In this document: positions 18,067 through 27,265 of the stretch, piece after piece | How the letters are laid out: every line of letters starts with the position of its first letter | How positions within the stretch are numbered: the first letter of the stretch is position 1 | From: Polycladomyces abyssicola | Lineage (GTDB): Bacteria > Bacillota > Bacilli > Thermoactinomycetales > JIR-001 | DNA length: 64,000 nucleotides | Reading direction: 5' to 3' | Assembly (NCBI RefSeq): GCF_018326425.1 | Contig: NZ_AP024601.1 | Coordinates: forward strand, 1,600,001 to 1,664,000 | Translations under genes and position numbers: made by a program | Notes under the pieces: generated by a model | Databases searched by the model: none | What the model saw: the letters and a program-made list of their open reading frames with translations, nothing else | What the model was told of the DNA's origin: nothing

Positions 18067-19248
18067 ATGAGACTTTCTGAGCGGGCTCAGCAACTGACCC
18101 CTTCGTCCACGCTGGCCATCACCGCTAAAGCGAAAGAACTGAGACAACAAGGACATGACGTCATCGGCCTCGGCGCTGGCGAGCCGGACTTCAACACGCC
18201 GGAACATATCTTAAAGGCGGCCGAAGAAGCCATGCGTGCGGGGCACACGAAATACACGGCTTCGGGCGGGATACCCGAGCTGAAAAAAGCCATCGCCGAC
18301 AAGTTTCGTCAAGACAACGGTTTGAATTACGAACCCGATCAGATCGTGGTTACAGTCGGGGCCAAGCATGCACTGTACAACTTGTTTCAGGTCATGTTGG
18401 ATCCCGGTGACGAAGTGATTATCCCAGCTCCGTACTGGGTCAGCTATATTGAGCAGGTGAAGCTGGCCGGAGGTGTCCCGGTGATCGTGGAAGGGACTGA
18501 GGAACAACAGTTCAAAGTCACACCGGAACAACTGCGCGCTGCGATTACGGACCGGACACGTGCCTTTCTGATCAACAGCCCGTCCAATCCGACCGGGATG
18601 GTCTACACAGAGGAGGAGCTGCGGTCACTCGGCGAAGTGTGCCTTGAGCACGATGTGGTGATCATTTCTGACGAAATTTATCAGCACTTGATTTATGGTG
18701 AAGAAAAACATGTGAGCATCGCCAGTCTGGGGCCGGATTTCTACCGGAATACCATTGTGATCAACGGCGTGTCCAAAACCTACTCGATGACCGGTTGGCG
18801 GATTGGTTATGCTGCTGGAGATGCCCGCATCATCAAGGCGATGACGGGATTGGCCAGCCACAGCACCTCCAACCCCACCTCCATCGCTCAATATGCGGCG
18901 ATTGCCGCATTGACCGGTACGCAGGAACCGGTGGATACGATGCGGGCCGCGTTCAAGGAACGCCGCGATTTCGTGGTGAAACGGCTGTCCGAGATCCCTG
19001 GGTTCCGCATCTTGCCGCCGCAAGGAGCATTTTACGCGTTCGTCAATGTGCGCACGGCCATTGATGCTTCACCTTTCGAGGATGTGGATACATGGGTAAA
19101 AGCATTGTTGGACGAAGAAAAAGTAGCGGTCGTCCCCGGTTCGGCTTTTGGATCTCCCGATCATATCCGCATTTCGTACGCGACATCCATGGAACAACTG
19201 GAAAAAGCGTTGGATCGGATTCAACGTTTCGTTGAGAAGTATCAATAA
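18067..19248 (+). CDS. aspB: Aspartate aminotransferase AspB
   Basis: 393 residues, class I PLP-dependent aminotransferase. 'GLGAGEPDFNTPEHI' and 'YTASGGIPELKKAIA' are the start of the fold, 'NSPSNPTGMVY' binds substrate and 'VSKTYSMTGWRIGY' carries the PLP lysine. The open frame starts at 17971, but GGAGGAG just before ATG 18067 and the family N-terminus decide the start. aspB downstream of panBCD is the Bacillus order, here with other genes inserted. Confidence 0.93.
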   Translation: MRLSERAQQLTPSSTLAITAKAKELRQQGHDVIGLGAGEPDFNTPEHILKAAEEAMRAGHTKYTASGGIPELKKAIADKFRQDNGLNYEPDQIVVTVGAKHALYNLFQVMLDPGDEVIIPAPYWVSYIEQVKLAGGVPVIVEGTEEQQFKVTPEQLRAAITDRTRAFLINSPSNPTGMVYTEEELRSLGEVCLEHDVVIISDEIYQHLIYGEEKHVSIASLGPDFYRNTIVINGVSKTYSMTGWRIGYAAGDARIIKAMTGLASHSTSNPTSIAQYAAIAALTGTQEPVDTMRAAFKERRDFVVKRLSEIPGFRILPPQGAFYAFVNVRTAIDASPFEDVDTWVKALLDEEKVAVVPGSAFGSPDHIRISYATSMEQLEKALDRIQRFVEKYQ

Positions 19249-19252
19249 GGCA

Positions 19253-19290
19253 AAAAACAGCCTGCCGAACATGATCGGCAGGCTGTTTTT
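19253..19290 (+). terminator. Bidirectional terminator between aspB and the GH18 gene
   Basis: A 16-base arm (19253-19268) pairs with 19275-19290 around a 6-nt loop, with A and T runs on the two sides. It can stop both converging genes. Confidence 0.9.
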
Positions 19291-19298
19291 CTTTGGAC

Positions 19299-20480
19299 TC
19301 AATGCTTGCGGATGATGAAGTTATCTTGAAGCAGGGGCCAGTTCCTGGGAAAATCCTCTCCCAGAACCCAATAGCCGATCCCCCGAAGCCGATACTCCTT
19401 GATCAAGTTGAACTTGGCTTGGGCACTCTGTGCGTTTTCGAACCAGACCACATGTTTTTTTCCACGCTGATCCGTATAGAAGAAGTACGGAGCTTGATCC
19501 CGGTTATTGTATTGGATTTTCAGTGATTTCATGTAAGCGAAAGTCTCGGCTTCCTTGGGCGACACCCGTTTAGCCGGAGGGCCGCCTTTTTTATATGGGA
19601 GTACCCAGTCATAACCGTACAGGGGAGCTCCCATGATAATCTTTTCCCGAGGGATCTTGGAAACGGCATAATCGACGACTTTACGAACTTGAGGGATCGG
19701 AGAAACGGCCATGGGAGGTCCACCAGTCCAACCCCATTCATAGGTCATCAGAATAACAAAATCCGCTATTTTACCATGGAAGGCATAATCATGGGCACCA
19801 TGCCAAGGACCTGCCTGTTTGTCACTCGATTTTGGGGCCAAGGCGGTGGATACCACATATCCTTCCTTTTTGACCCGTGGCAACAGCGTTGCCAAAAAAC
19901 CGTTGTACAGCTGCCGATCTTTTTCACGGATGTGTTCAAAATCAACGTTTAGAGCACGGTAACCTTTTTGCTTCATGACACGGATTACGTTTTGAATCAG
20001 CCGTCGAGACGCCATCGGGTCGGTAAAGATCCGATGCGCGACATCGGGCTGGAAATTTCCTCGAGCGAAGTTGGTAATCACCAACATCGGGACTGCCTTG
20101 TTCCGTTTGGCAGCTGCCAAGGGGGCGGCATCATTTAAAGGAATCAAATCTCCATTGGGTTGAACACGGTAACTGAAAAAACCGATGTAAGTCAGATGTC
20201 GGCCAGCCTCATTGACATCGGATACGGCTTGGGCGGGGTTTACCGGTTCCAAAAAGCCGATGGACTCAATGCGAGGTTTGGCTGTTTTGGATCTGAGATT
20301 ATTCTCCCCTCTTTTATCAGGGAGTACCCTGCCTCGGCTCTCCATTGGTACTGTTTCCGGATGAGCAGTCTGATTGCTAAGCTGCTTGGGGCGAGGAGGT
20401 GCTTCTCCGATTTGTTTGGCTGTGTTGCATCCCGCCGATAGTAGGAACAATGCGATGAAGATCAGATACGCTTTTCTCAT
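19299..20480 (-). CDS. GH18 glycoside hydrolase-like lipoprotein (SleL/YaaH type)
   Basis: About 393 residues. The signal ends in the lipobox SAGC (Cys 18); a linker of about 70 polar residues follows, then a GH18 TIM barrel. The catalytic strand is 'ALNVDFEHI', matching DxxDxxE-type GH18 enzymes of the cortex-lytic SleL/YaaH group, and 'ILMTYEWGWTGGPP' and 'GYDWVLPY' line the active site. No LysM repeats are present, unlike SleL. It probably cuts peptidoglycan during germination or growth; lipid anchoring on the membrane is inferred. ATG 20480 is preferred with GGGTGAT upstream. Confidence 0.88.
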   Translation of the reverse strand: MRKAYLIFIALFLLSAGCNTAKQIGEAPPRPKQLSNQTAHPETVPMESRGRVLPDKRGENNLRSKTAKPRIESIGFLEPVNPAQAVSDVNEAGRHLTYIGFFSYRVQPNGDLIPLNDAAPLAAAKRNKAVPMLVITNFARGNFQPDVAHRIFTDPMASRRLIQNVIRVMKQKGYRALNVDFEHIREKDRQLYNGFLATLLPRVKKEGYVVSTALAPKSSDKQAGPWHGAHDYAFHGKIADFVILMTYEWGWTGGPPMAVSPIPQVRKVVDYAVSKIPREKIIMGAPLYGYDWVLPYKKGGPPAKRVSPKEAETFAYMKSLKIQYNNRDQAPYFFYTDQRGKKHVVWFENAQSAQAKFNLIKEYRLRGIGYWVLGEDFPRNWPLLQDNFIIRKH

Positions 20481-20633
20481 CTTTATCACCCATTTTGGTT
20501 TGTTCGAATGGTTTGTTCGAATATCATGCTTTTCTTATTCTCGTCAATTTATTCATGATTAATGTCTGGTTTTTGAATAACTGACACACACATGGTTAGG
20601 ATAAACGTTAAACAAAATATGAAGGTGGTCTGC

Positions 20634-21098
20634 GTGAAGAAAATATTTTTTATTTTGACATCTTGTTTGATGATCGTCTCTTTTCCTATACAAATGGTTT
20701 ATGGTAATGAGAAAACGGGATGTAAAGTCCTTGAACAAATTTTTGGTACGAATGCAAAAGCGGAAAAAGGGGTTTGTAAGGTAGAAATTCCTCGTAATAT
20801 CCCTATTACTTACAGGGGGATCAAACTCTCACCAGAGACAATGGAATTGGAGTTTATCGCTACATTTGAACAAATAACTCATGGGAAAACAGTGGTGACG
20901 GGCGAGTTTTCTCTGCTTGAAAGCGAAGTTACTCCTGTATTGGATACGTTACGTAAAGGAAACTTAGAGATTTCCGCCATACACAACCACTGGATTTATG
21001 AAAAACCACGCATCATTTATTTGCATTTCCAGGGAGTCGGAAATATGAGGAATCTTGCCCAGACAGTGAAAGCCGCTATACAAGCGACTCAATCTTAG
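20634..21098 (+). CDS. DUF1259 (LppY/LpqO-like) secreted protein
   Basis: About 154 residues. A signal peptide ('IFFILTSCLMIVSF') is followed by a DUF1259 domain whose most conserved element 'EISAIHNHWIYEKPRIIYLH' is complete. The family has no known function; histidines in that motif suggest metal binding. GTG 20634 is preferred because GAAGGTGG lies before it. Confidence 0.8.
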   Translation: MKKIFFILTSCLMIVSFPIQMVYGNEKTGCKVLEQIFGTNAKAEKGVCKVEIPRNIPITYRGIKLSPETMELEFIATFEQITHGKTVVTGEFSLLESEVTPVLDTLRKGNLEISAIHNHWIYEKPRIIYLHFQGVGNMRNLAQTVKAAIQATQS

Positions 21099-21307
21099 TC
21101 TTCTGACTGCAAAAGTCCGGAGCCATGGTTAGTTTCCAAGCGAATTCGATTAACCCGCCATCGCCCTTCACGAACGGCGCGGGCAAAACGCACTATCGCT
21201 ATCAATTTGGTCGGTTTCTCCGCTTGCCGAGAAAAAATCTTCACACTAAAAAAGCCCCTCAGTTAGAGGGTCTAAATGAACATCGAAAAGAATTTCCCGA
21301 ATCATAA

Positions 21308-21337
21308 TCAAACCCAGCGGAAATAACGCTGGGTTTG
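21308..21337. terminator. Hairpin between the DUF1259 gene and lexA
   Basis: AAACCCAGCG and CGCTGGGTTT form a 10-bp stem around a 7-nt loop, with only short T-rich flanks on either strand. It is placed to end lexA transcripts from the right or transcripts from the left. The rest of 21099-21368 shows no convincing gene. Confidence 0.6.
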
Positions 21338-21368
21338 TCTCAAAAGCCTCAGCCACTGCTTGGATCTC

Positions 21369-21998
21369 TCAATGAATTTCCCGGAATACCCCGATTACTT
21401 TCCCCAAAATACTGACACTTGTCAGACGGATCGGTTCCATCTCGTCGTTTTCCGGTTGCAGGCGAATATGATCCTTTTCTTTGTAGAAGCGTTTTACGGT
21501 GGCTTCCCCGTCCTGGGTCATCGCCACGACGATATCCCCGTTTTCGGCAGTGTTCTGCTGTCGTACCACCACATGGTCACCATCAAGAATGCCGGCATTG
21601 ATCATACTGTTTCCGTGAACGGACAAGACAAACGCCCGTTCTGCATTGCCGACCAGGCGACGAGGGAGAGGAAGGTATTCTTCCACATTCTCGATTGCAG
21701 TGATGGGTTCCCCCGCGGTGACTTTCCCGACCAGCGGTACCAATACGGTGTCAGAAGAGCGGGCCGTTTCCTCTAGATCCCCGCGATCCAAAAGTTCAAT
21801 TGCCCTCGGTTTGGTGGGATCACGTCGGATGAACCCCTTCTTTTCCAGACGGGCAAGATGACCGTGTACCGTTGAGCTGGACGCCAAGCCGACTGCTTCC
21901 CCGATTTCGCGAACTGACGGAGGATATCCCTTCTCTTTGACCGATTTCTTTATGTAGTCCAAGATTGCCTTTTGCCGCGAGGAGAGTCGCGTTGTCAT
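21369..21998 (-). CDS. lexA: LexA repressor
   Basis: About 209 residues. The N-terminal winged helix ('[20 protein letters not shown]') binds SOS boxes. The self-cleavage Ala-Gly bond lies in 'VTAGEPITA', the catalytic serine in 'HGNSMINAG' and the lysine in 'ATVKRFY'. RecA filaments trigger cleavage and derepression. The frame is open to 22007, but AGGAG positioned nine bases before ATG 21998 favours that start. Two SOS-like boxes lie upstream, so it should control itself. Confidence 0.95.
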   Translation of the reverse strand: MTTRLSSRQKAILDYIKKSVKEKGYPPSVREIGEAVGLASSSTVHGHLARLEKKGFIRRDPTKPRAIELLDRGDLEETARSSDTVLVPLVGKVTAGEPITAIENVEEYLPLPRRLVGNAERAFVLSVHGNSMINAGILDGDHVVVRQQNTAENGDIVVAMTQDGEATVKRFYKEKDHIRLQPENDEMEPIRLTSVSILGKVIGVFREIH

Positions 21999-22065
21999 CA
22001 CCCTCAACTCCTAGTCGATGATGTTTCCCATTTTCTCCAGTATACACGAATCTGCTCCAAAGAAC

Positions 22066-22077
22066 AAACATAAGTTC
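22066..22077. promoter_or_regulatory. SOS (LexA) box 1
   Basis: AAACATAAGTTC differs in one base from the Bacillus-type half-site pattern GAAC-N4-GTTC. It lies about 70 bp upstream of lexA. Confidence 0.65.
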
Positions 22078-22081
22078 CCCG

Positions 22082-22093
22082 GAATGTGTGTTC
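22082..22093. promoter_or_regulatory. SOS (LexA) box 2
   Basis: GAATGTGTGTTC also differs from GAAC-N4-GTTC by one base, and lies 16 bases from box 1. Two adjacent boxes fit autoregulation of lexA. No yneA-like cell-division inhibitor is on the other side. Confidence 0.65.
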
Positions 22094-22179
22094 CGGAGAA
22101 CAAATTATCGTCAATTTGCACCTCCGCCACTTATTTATGTCCACTTTGGGGGGGAGATCTATACGTAGAGGGGTTTAAT

Positions 22180-22540
22180 ATGGATTCAAGTTTAAAACAA
22201 GGGATTTTTGATCATTATGGACAGCATCTTCTTAATGATACTTCACCAGTTCAGTTTTACTTAGGCTTTTATGATGGGCAACCAGCTGTTACGACAGCCC
22301 TTTACTATAATGATATAGTTGTAGGCGTATACGATGTAGCAACGCTTCCGTTAATGAGAAAAAGGGCTGGCGAGTTCCACGTCACAATATTTACTAGAAG
22401 CGTCGTTGAATCAAGGATATAAATGGGCGGTTCTTCAAGCAAGAGAAGCAGGTTTAAACACATACAAGAAGCTCGGATTTGAGACGTATTGCCAGTTTCA
22501 TGTGTATTTACTTAAAGGAAAAAAGGTTATACTGTATTAG
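22180..22540 (+). pseudogene. Frameshifted GNAT acetyltransferase remnant
   Basis: From ATG 22180 the first frame reads about 60 residues ending in 'YNDIVVGVYDVATLPLMR'. A run of A followed by G (near 22355-22362) then breaks the frame; in the next frame translation continues 'GLASSTSQYLLEASLNQGY', 'WAVLQAREAGLNTYKKLGF' and ends at TAG 22538. Together they give the acetyl-CoA-binding and C-terminal half of a GNAT enzyme. The N-terminal half of a full-length enzyme is missing, so the gene was already truncated. Confidence 0.75.
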
Positions 22541-22575
22541 CTGATTCGGCACATATTGGTGGCGGCACATGAAGA

Positions 22576-22600
22576 ACCGGTCTTACCATTGGAGACCGGT
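22576..22600 (+). promoter_or_regulatory. Inverted repeat before the YnfA-like gene
   Basis: ACCGGTCT and AGACCGGT form a perfect 8-bp inverted repeat with a 9-nt spacer, ending 28 bp before the ynfA-like start. It may be an operator or leader hairpin; there is no T run. Confidence 0.4.
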
Positions 22601-22628
22601 TTAACATTGGAGAGGGTGGAAACAAAAG

Positions 22629-22955
22629 ATGATTCAAGCAGTGTTTTTGTTTTTTCTTGCCGGGTTGGCGGAAATCGGCGGGGGATATATGATCTGGCTT
22701 TGGTTACGGGAGGGAAAACCGTTTTACTGGGGATTGATTGGTGGGCTTACTTTGTCCTTCTACGGGATTATCGCCACTTTTCAATCTTTTCCTTCCTTTG
22801 GTCGGGTTTACGCTGCTTACGGGGGAGTGTTCATAGTCATGTCTGTTTTGTGGGGATGGCTCATCGACAAGAAGACTCCCGATTTCTATGACTGGATTGG
22901 AGCAGGGATCAGCTTGATCGGGGTGTCTGTGATGCTTTGGGGACCACGGAGCTAG
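22629..22955 (+). CDS. YnfA/UPF0060 family small membrane protein
   Basis: 108 residues with four membrane segments, the size and pattern of UPF0060 (YnfA) proteins: '[19 protein letters not shown]', '[17 protein letters not shown]' and '[19 protein letters not shown]'. The family is related to small multidrug resistance transporters, but the transport role of this member is not known. GGAGAGGGTGG lies before the ATG. A degraded copy of its 3' end occurs about 850 bp downstream. Confidence 0.9.
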   Translation: MIQAVFLFFLAGLAEIGGGYMIWLWLREGKPFYWGLIGGLTLSFYGIIATFQSFPSFGRVYAAYGGVFIVMSVLWGWLIDKKTPDFYDWIGAGISLIGVSVMLWGPRS

Positions 22956-23151
22956 GGGAGATACTTTTTAATCTTGGTATTTTTTTCTTTTGATCCCTTT
23001 CTGTCCATTTGTTTATCTATGGTTACAAATTCCATTCTATATGATATGATGTAGAAGAAGAGGGAATTGATTCAATCTTTTTGCTGTAGATATCGACAAA
23101 CTGAATAATATTACATACAGGTTTGCTAAACAAACTATGAAGGAGATTCAA

Positions 23152-23616
23152 GTGCACAACGAATTCATTTCTTTCCTGCTAAACGCTAAACGAGCTACAT
23201 ATGCTTCCCAAGGAAACGATGCTTCCGTCGCGGCATTGCTACCAGGGGCCAAACAATTGGAATACCGCGATGGTCCTTATTTCTACCGAGATGTTTATTT
23301 CGGTATGGAGACGTTTACGGGGATGGAAACGGTATATCATTTGGACCAACCCATTTGGGCCATGATTTATGGAGGCGGAGTGCTCAACATCAGTGATCAG
23401 GAGCAGGTCCTTTCCACCTATGCATTTTTGCGTGAAGCATTGCGCTTGGGATCAAAGGATGTGCCTTATCGGGGACCGGAAGTCTGGGAAAAAGGGCCGC
23501 TAACCTATCTGAACAGATGGGAGGGAGGATGGGATCGGTTTCATGGATATGAGGAAATTCGCGTGAAAGATACAAAAGTGTATGAATTGCGGTATCAGGG
23601 TGGTTTATTAAGATAA
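23152..23616 (+). CDS. DUF5680 domain protein
   Basis: About 154 residues. It shows the DUF5680 pattern: 'AKRATYASQGN', 'LLPGAKQLEYRDGPYFYRD', 'YFGMETFTGMETV' and 'PIWAMIYGGG'. The domain is widespread, often behind HTH domains, and has no known reaction. GTG 23152 with AAGGAG six bases upstream is the likely start rather than ATG 23137. A decayed second copy follows. Confidence 0.75.
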   Translation: MHNEFISFLLNAKRATYASQGNDASVAALLPGAKQLEYRDGPYFYRDVYFGMETFTGMETVYHLDQPIWAMIYGGGVLNISDQEQVLSTYAFLREALRLGSKDVPYRGPEVWEKGPLTYLNRWEGGWDRFHGYEEIRVKDTKVYELRYQGGLLR

Positions 23617-23754
23617 GCTAGGAGAGGTAGATGACGGAGGATAAGGGTCGCCTTTTTGGATGATTCCATATGATGTGGAGCGAGATGAAAGCGGGGAAAC
23701 CGAAATGAAATCATGGAAGGGATGGGCAAATTTCACATTGTACTATGGCTTGAA

Positions 23755-24150
23755 GTAGGTTTCTTGATTGGTGTGTCCATCATGTTATGGGGGCACGAAG
23801 CTAGGGAAATACCTTGTTAGCTTGACATTCCTTAGTAGAATTGATTCAATCTTTTTGCTGCAGATATCGACAAATCTAATAATGTTACATACAGGTTTGC
23901 AAAACAAACTGTAAAAAAGATTCATATACACTACAGACTTAATTCTTCCTCCTAACAGCCAAACAAGCTACATATACCTCGTAAAGAGACGATGCTGCCG
24001 TCCGGGCATAGCCTCAAGGGGGTTAAATAATTAAAATACCGCGATGGTCCTTATTTCTACCGGGATGTTTATTTCGGAATGCAGACGTTTACGGGGATGG
24101 AATCGGCATATCATTTGAACCAACCCGTGTAGGGGGAATGATGGGGAGAA
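23755..24150 (+). pseudogene. Decayed tandem copy of the ynfA-like 3' end plus DUF5680 gene
   Basis: This stretch aligns base by base with 22905-23370: the ynfA-like end ('TTGATTGGTGTGTCC' here), the shared leader 'GAATTGATTCAATC' with 'TTTTTGCTG', 'TTACATACAGGTTTGC', and the coding part 'TACCGCGATGGTCCTTATTT' through 'ACGTTTACGGGGATGGAA'. The start codon is lost and stops and deletions interrupt the frame, so it makes no protein. The stretch 23617-23754 holds a few matching words but no gene. Confidence 0.8.
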
Positions 24151-24240
24151 GTGATCAACATCGGTTGTTTACTTGGTTGCCTCTATTTTGAGAATTTTAG
24201 CCGCACCTCATTTTTTAGGTACATTATTTTATGGAGTTGA

Positions 24241-24636
24241 ATGGAATTGCGTATATTTGCGTTTTTGGTATGTTTCTACGTTCTATTGCACGGGTTAACG
24301 GGTTGTAGTGAAATGCCTGCAAAAAAACCCAGCGAAGTTGTTATTCAAAAAACGAATGGATACGAAACAAATATTGATGATACGACGATGGTTGAAAAAG
24401 TAATGACTATTGTTGAGGAAGTCAATTGGAAAAAAGGATCGATTCCATCAATGGCCAGAGAAGAGGATGCCCGTTTCTGGATAAATTACGACAATAAGGA
24501 GAAAGAGACGTATCAAGTTTGGTTCAACAAATACGGAAATGCAGAATTAATAAAACGTTCTACAAATGGATCTACATATGGGACACTTAAAGCGGATAAA
24601 GTAAAGCAGTTAAAAGAAATATTACTCGGTTCTTAA
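24241..24636 (+). CDS. Small lipoprotein of unknown function
   Basis: 131 residues. The signal ends at the lipobox LTGC (Cys 22). The mature part of about 110 residues is Lys/Glu-rich with 'ARFWINYDNKEKETYQVWFN', a beta-rich arrangement without known motif. GGAG is six bases before the ATG. It stands alone in AT-rich sequence and is probably part of recently acquired DNA. Confidence 0.7.
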   Translation: MELRIFAFLVCFYVLLHGLTGCSEMPAKKPSEVVIQKTNGYETNIDDTTMVEKVMTIVEEVNWKKGSIPSMAREEDARFWINYDNKEKETYQVWFNKYGNAELIKRSTNGSTYGTLKADKVKQLKEILLGS

Positions 24637-24996
24637 TTCGCTCTGCGCTCCGATAGGTGATCCCTCATTCCCTGCGTTTTGATTGTAGACGTTACACGTT
24701 TGCAGTGGTCGCCTAGACATGTATTGATAAAAAAACATCAACTCATCTGATTCTTAAACAGGTTTGTGTTACAAACAAATCCAACTCCATAGCTAAATCA
24801 ATAACGAATAATAGAGCAAGTGCCTGTTTGTCTGGGGAATGGGAAACGCCTGTTTCTTACTTCCCGACTGTTTCCTTCACTAATATATAGAGCGAGTACC
24901 ATAATGATGATACCGTGATGACCGGGGAAATGGTTATCCTGTTCTCAGATCCTCGATGACGCCTAAACACTGGTTAAAATATCAATTCAAATGAAA
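24637..24996. other. Gene-free stretch
   Basis: AT-rich sequence with stops in all frames. No gene, strong hairpin or repeat was recognised. Confidence 0.5.
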
Positions 24997-25359
24997 TCAT
25001 CTCTTATCGGGACTACGTTTATGTAGTTCTTCAAGCAATTTCTTCAGCAACTCGAGTTCCTCTTTTGCAATCGCCAGTTCTTCTTTAACTAGTGCTAATT
25101 CATCCATCACCGCATCATGTGTTTCGTTTAAGATTTGTTCCTGCTTTTCTCCAGCCTTTCTGGATACGTAACCTAACACAGGCAGTGCAACACCTTGAAA
25201 GAAGACGGTTACCCAGAACATGAGCCACGCTTGTACACCTTCTGGTCTCTGAAAGAAAAGAGTTGCAAGAATGGCGATCGATATGAGATAGAAACACCCC
25301 ATGGTTGAGAGCCAGTAGGCCAGTTTATCCCCCAACCAATCGTTAAAACGCCTCATCAT
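24997..25359 (-). CDS. Two-pass membrane protein with a C-terminal coiled coil
   Basis: About 120 residues: a short basic-amphipathic start 'RRFNDWLGDKLAYWLST', two membrane segments ('FYLISIAILATLF' and 'AWLMFWVTVFFQGVALPVLG'), then a Glu/Lys/Leu-rich coiled coil of about 50 residues. The membrane part vaguely recalls low-affinity iron permease or DUF1003 proteins, but I do not assign it. AGAGGAG precedes the ATG cluster at 25359/25356; the longer frame to 25542 is not supported. Sequence 25360-25724 has no further recognisable feature. Confidence 0.65.
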   Translation of the reverse strand: MMRRFNDWLGDKLAYWLSTMGCFYLISIAILATLFFQRPEGVQAWLMFWVTVFFQGVALPVLGYVSRKAGEKQEQILNETHDAVMDELALVKEELAIAKEELELLKKLLEELHKRSPDKR

Positions 25360-25724
25360 CACCATCACTCCTCTAAGGGGTAACGGGTATAAAGACGAAT
25401 ATACGTCGGTAAGCGGAATGCTTCTTCCCTCTAACGGTATGCCACACCTTTTATTTTTGTGCGCATATAGGGATTCAACACCGGGTTCAAATCTACCCGT
25501 GACACCCATCTTGAAATAAATGGGAATTTGTTGAGGGCGCACGAGAAAAATGACCTTCTATTTCCCCGTATAACCGACCTTTTTTATTTAGGGAATACAA
25601 TTGTCCAAAAAGGATTAAAATCGCTGAAATCGCCGCATATTCGCTCTGTGAACGTGTGTAATATTTATCCAACGGCAGACGTACAAATGTTCCCTTTTCG
25701 CATCCTAAAATTCTCCATATTCAC

Positions 25725-26807
25725 CTAAAACAACCTTCCCAACCGATCCAATGCTTCATCTTTCTCCGGGTTGATGACGTGAGTGTAAATTTGGGTGGTA
25801 TGAATACTGGAATGACCGAGGATTTCCTGCACCACCCGCAGGTTTTCGCCGTTGGAAAGAAGCAAGGTGGCCAAGGTATGACGCAGTTTGTGCGGTGAGA
25901 TGCTGGCTGCCTTAGGAGGTAAATTCGCCTCCCGGGCGTATTTGCGAATAGCTTCGGAAACGGCCTTGCGACTGATACGGGTATGGTTACGGTTGACAAA
26001 CAATGCGTCGCGATGTTCGACAGGGATGTTCGATTTCGGGCGTAATGCGAGGTAATCTTGCAGTGCGTGCATGGCGATCGGATTTAACTTCAGCACGCGC
26101 TCCTTGCCACCTTTCCCGATCACGATCACACGGGCTTGGTTACCGTCAATTTGAAAGCTGTTGAGATTGAGGTTGATCAATTCTGATACACGCATACCAG
26201 TGTTCAACAAAAGGATGATGATCGCACGATCGCGGGCTTCCACCCACATCTGCCGGTGGCGATTGTGTTTCTCTCCATAGGCGGCAACAGCGTCGATCAG
26301 ACGGATCGCTTCTTCGCGGGTCAAGAAGACGGGGATTTTGGTCCGATTACGCGTGCGTAACGATACGTCCTCATATTCTTCCAGGGGATTTTGGGAGAGT
26401 ACGTGACTTTTTACCAAGTAACGGAACAGCGAGCGAAGGGAAGCCAGTTTCCGTTGCTTTCCCGCCCGGGAGTTTTCTCTTCGATGTTTCCGCTCAATCC
26501 ACTCTTCGTATATTTCACCATGCGGATTCTTCTTTTTTACCTTCACCTGTACTGTTCGCTCATAGCCGTTTTCGATGCGGCGGAAAAAATGTCGGATCAC
26601 TTGGGGGGTGACCTTTTCCAAGTCGAGTTGTTGTGAGTAGAGGAAATCGAAAAAGAGAGCAAAATCGTAGGCATAGTTGGCGATGGTTTGCGGGGAACGC
26701 TCGGCGCTGATCATCTCCCAAAAAAAGTCTTGTACCGGATCGGGAAAACGGGAAATCATTCGGTTGACGGACTCCGGAAGACGAGACGAAAAGGGGATAT
26801 CCGACAT
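25725..26807 (-). CDS. Tyrosine recombinase, XerC/XerD family
   Basis: About 360 residues, longer than XerC/D because of a Lys/Arg-rich insertion around residues 90-115 in the N-terminal SAM-like domain. Catalytic residues are visible: Arg in 'GMRVSELINL', HxxR in 'SPHKLRHTLATLL', His in 'LGHSSIHTT' and Tyr in 'QIYTHV'. It cuts and rejoins DNA at specific sites. GAGGAG stands eight bases before ATG 26807. A long palindrome about 80 bp upstream may be its site or operator. Whether it resolves chromosomes or mobilises an island cannot be told. Confidence 0.88.
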   Translation of the reverse strand: MSDIPFSSRLPESVNRMISRFPDPVQDFFWEMISAERSPQTIANYAYDFALFFDFLYSQQLDLEKVTPQVIRHFFRRIENGYERTVQVKVKKKNPHGEIYEEWIERKHRRENSRAGKQRKLASLRSLFRYLVKSHVLSQNPLEEYEDVSLRTRNRTKIPVFLTREEAIRLIDAVAAYGEKHNRHRQMWVEARDRAIIILLLNTGMRVSELINLNLNSFQIDGNQARVIVIGKGGKERVLKLNPIAMHALQDYLALRPKSNIPVEHRDALFVNRNHTRISRKAVSEAIRKYAREANLPPKAASISPHKLRHTLATLLLSNGENLRVVQEILGHSSIHTTQIYTHVINPEKDEALDRLGRLF

Positions 26808-26887
26808 AAATTTCACTCCTCATTTTGTAACCTCAACTCAAACATATCACAAAATCTTCCAAGACGCTAACCGAAAAATGATTATCG

Positions 26888-26922
26888 CTAACTTCCGATA
26901 CGGTACTATTATCGGAAGTTAG
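26888..26922. repeat. 13-bp perfect inverted repeat upstream of the recombinase
   Basis: CTAACTTCCGATA (26888-26900) and TATCGGAAGTTAG (26910-26922) flank a 9-nt spacer. There is no T run in either direction, so a terminator is unlikely. Arms beginning ACTTCC recall Xer/dif sites, but the arm and spacer lengths differ from the usual 11-6-11. Confidence 0.65.
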
Positions 26923-27039
26923 AAAAAGAGGAGCAATCCTTCTGCCTTGTCCGGTATCATGAGCCGGTGCTGACGGGGGATCGAGCATTGAAACGGTTGG
27001 TCTAGGTGGAGTTTGATCAACCGGATCACACCTAAAGAT

Positions 27040-27253
27040 ATGCGGGCACCTACTAAGGCGGGGCCACCTTGTCCTATTTTGGTATTTTCTCGGTTCATGG
27101 GTGGGGAGTATGGTGCTCGGAGCGTTTGGCGAAACGGTAATGTTCCTGATGTACAATTTGATTCAGCTAATCGGGGACTTATTTATCGTCGGGGGCGACT
27201 GGTTTATCACACGATATCGAAGAAGTGGGGGACGGTTGAGTTGGGATCGATGA
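27040..27253 (+). pseudogene. C-terminal remnant of an unidentified membrane protein
   Basis: In the frame ending at TGA 27251-27253 the sequence reads a plausible membrane tail including 'MVLGAFGETVMFLMYNLIQL' and 'FIVGGDWFITRYRRS'. The frame is open only from about 27015 and has no convincing start or ribosome site; ATG 27110 would leave about 47 residues. It is probably a fragment. I do not recognise the parent family. Confidence 0.4.
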
Positions 27254-27265
27254 TCAGTTTGTTGA

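Noticed and set aside
21125..21307. Plus-strand frame of 60 residues between the DUF1259 gene and lexA
   Set aside because: No ribosome site, biased composition and no domain-like pattern.
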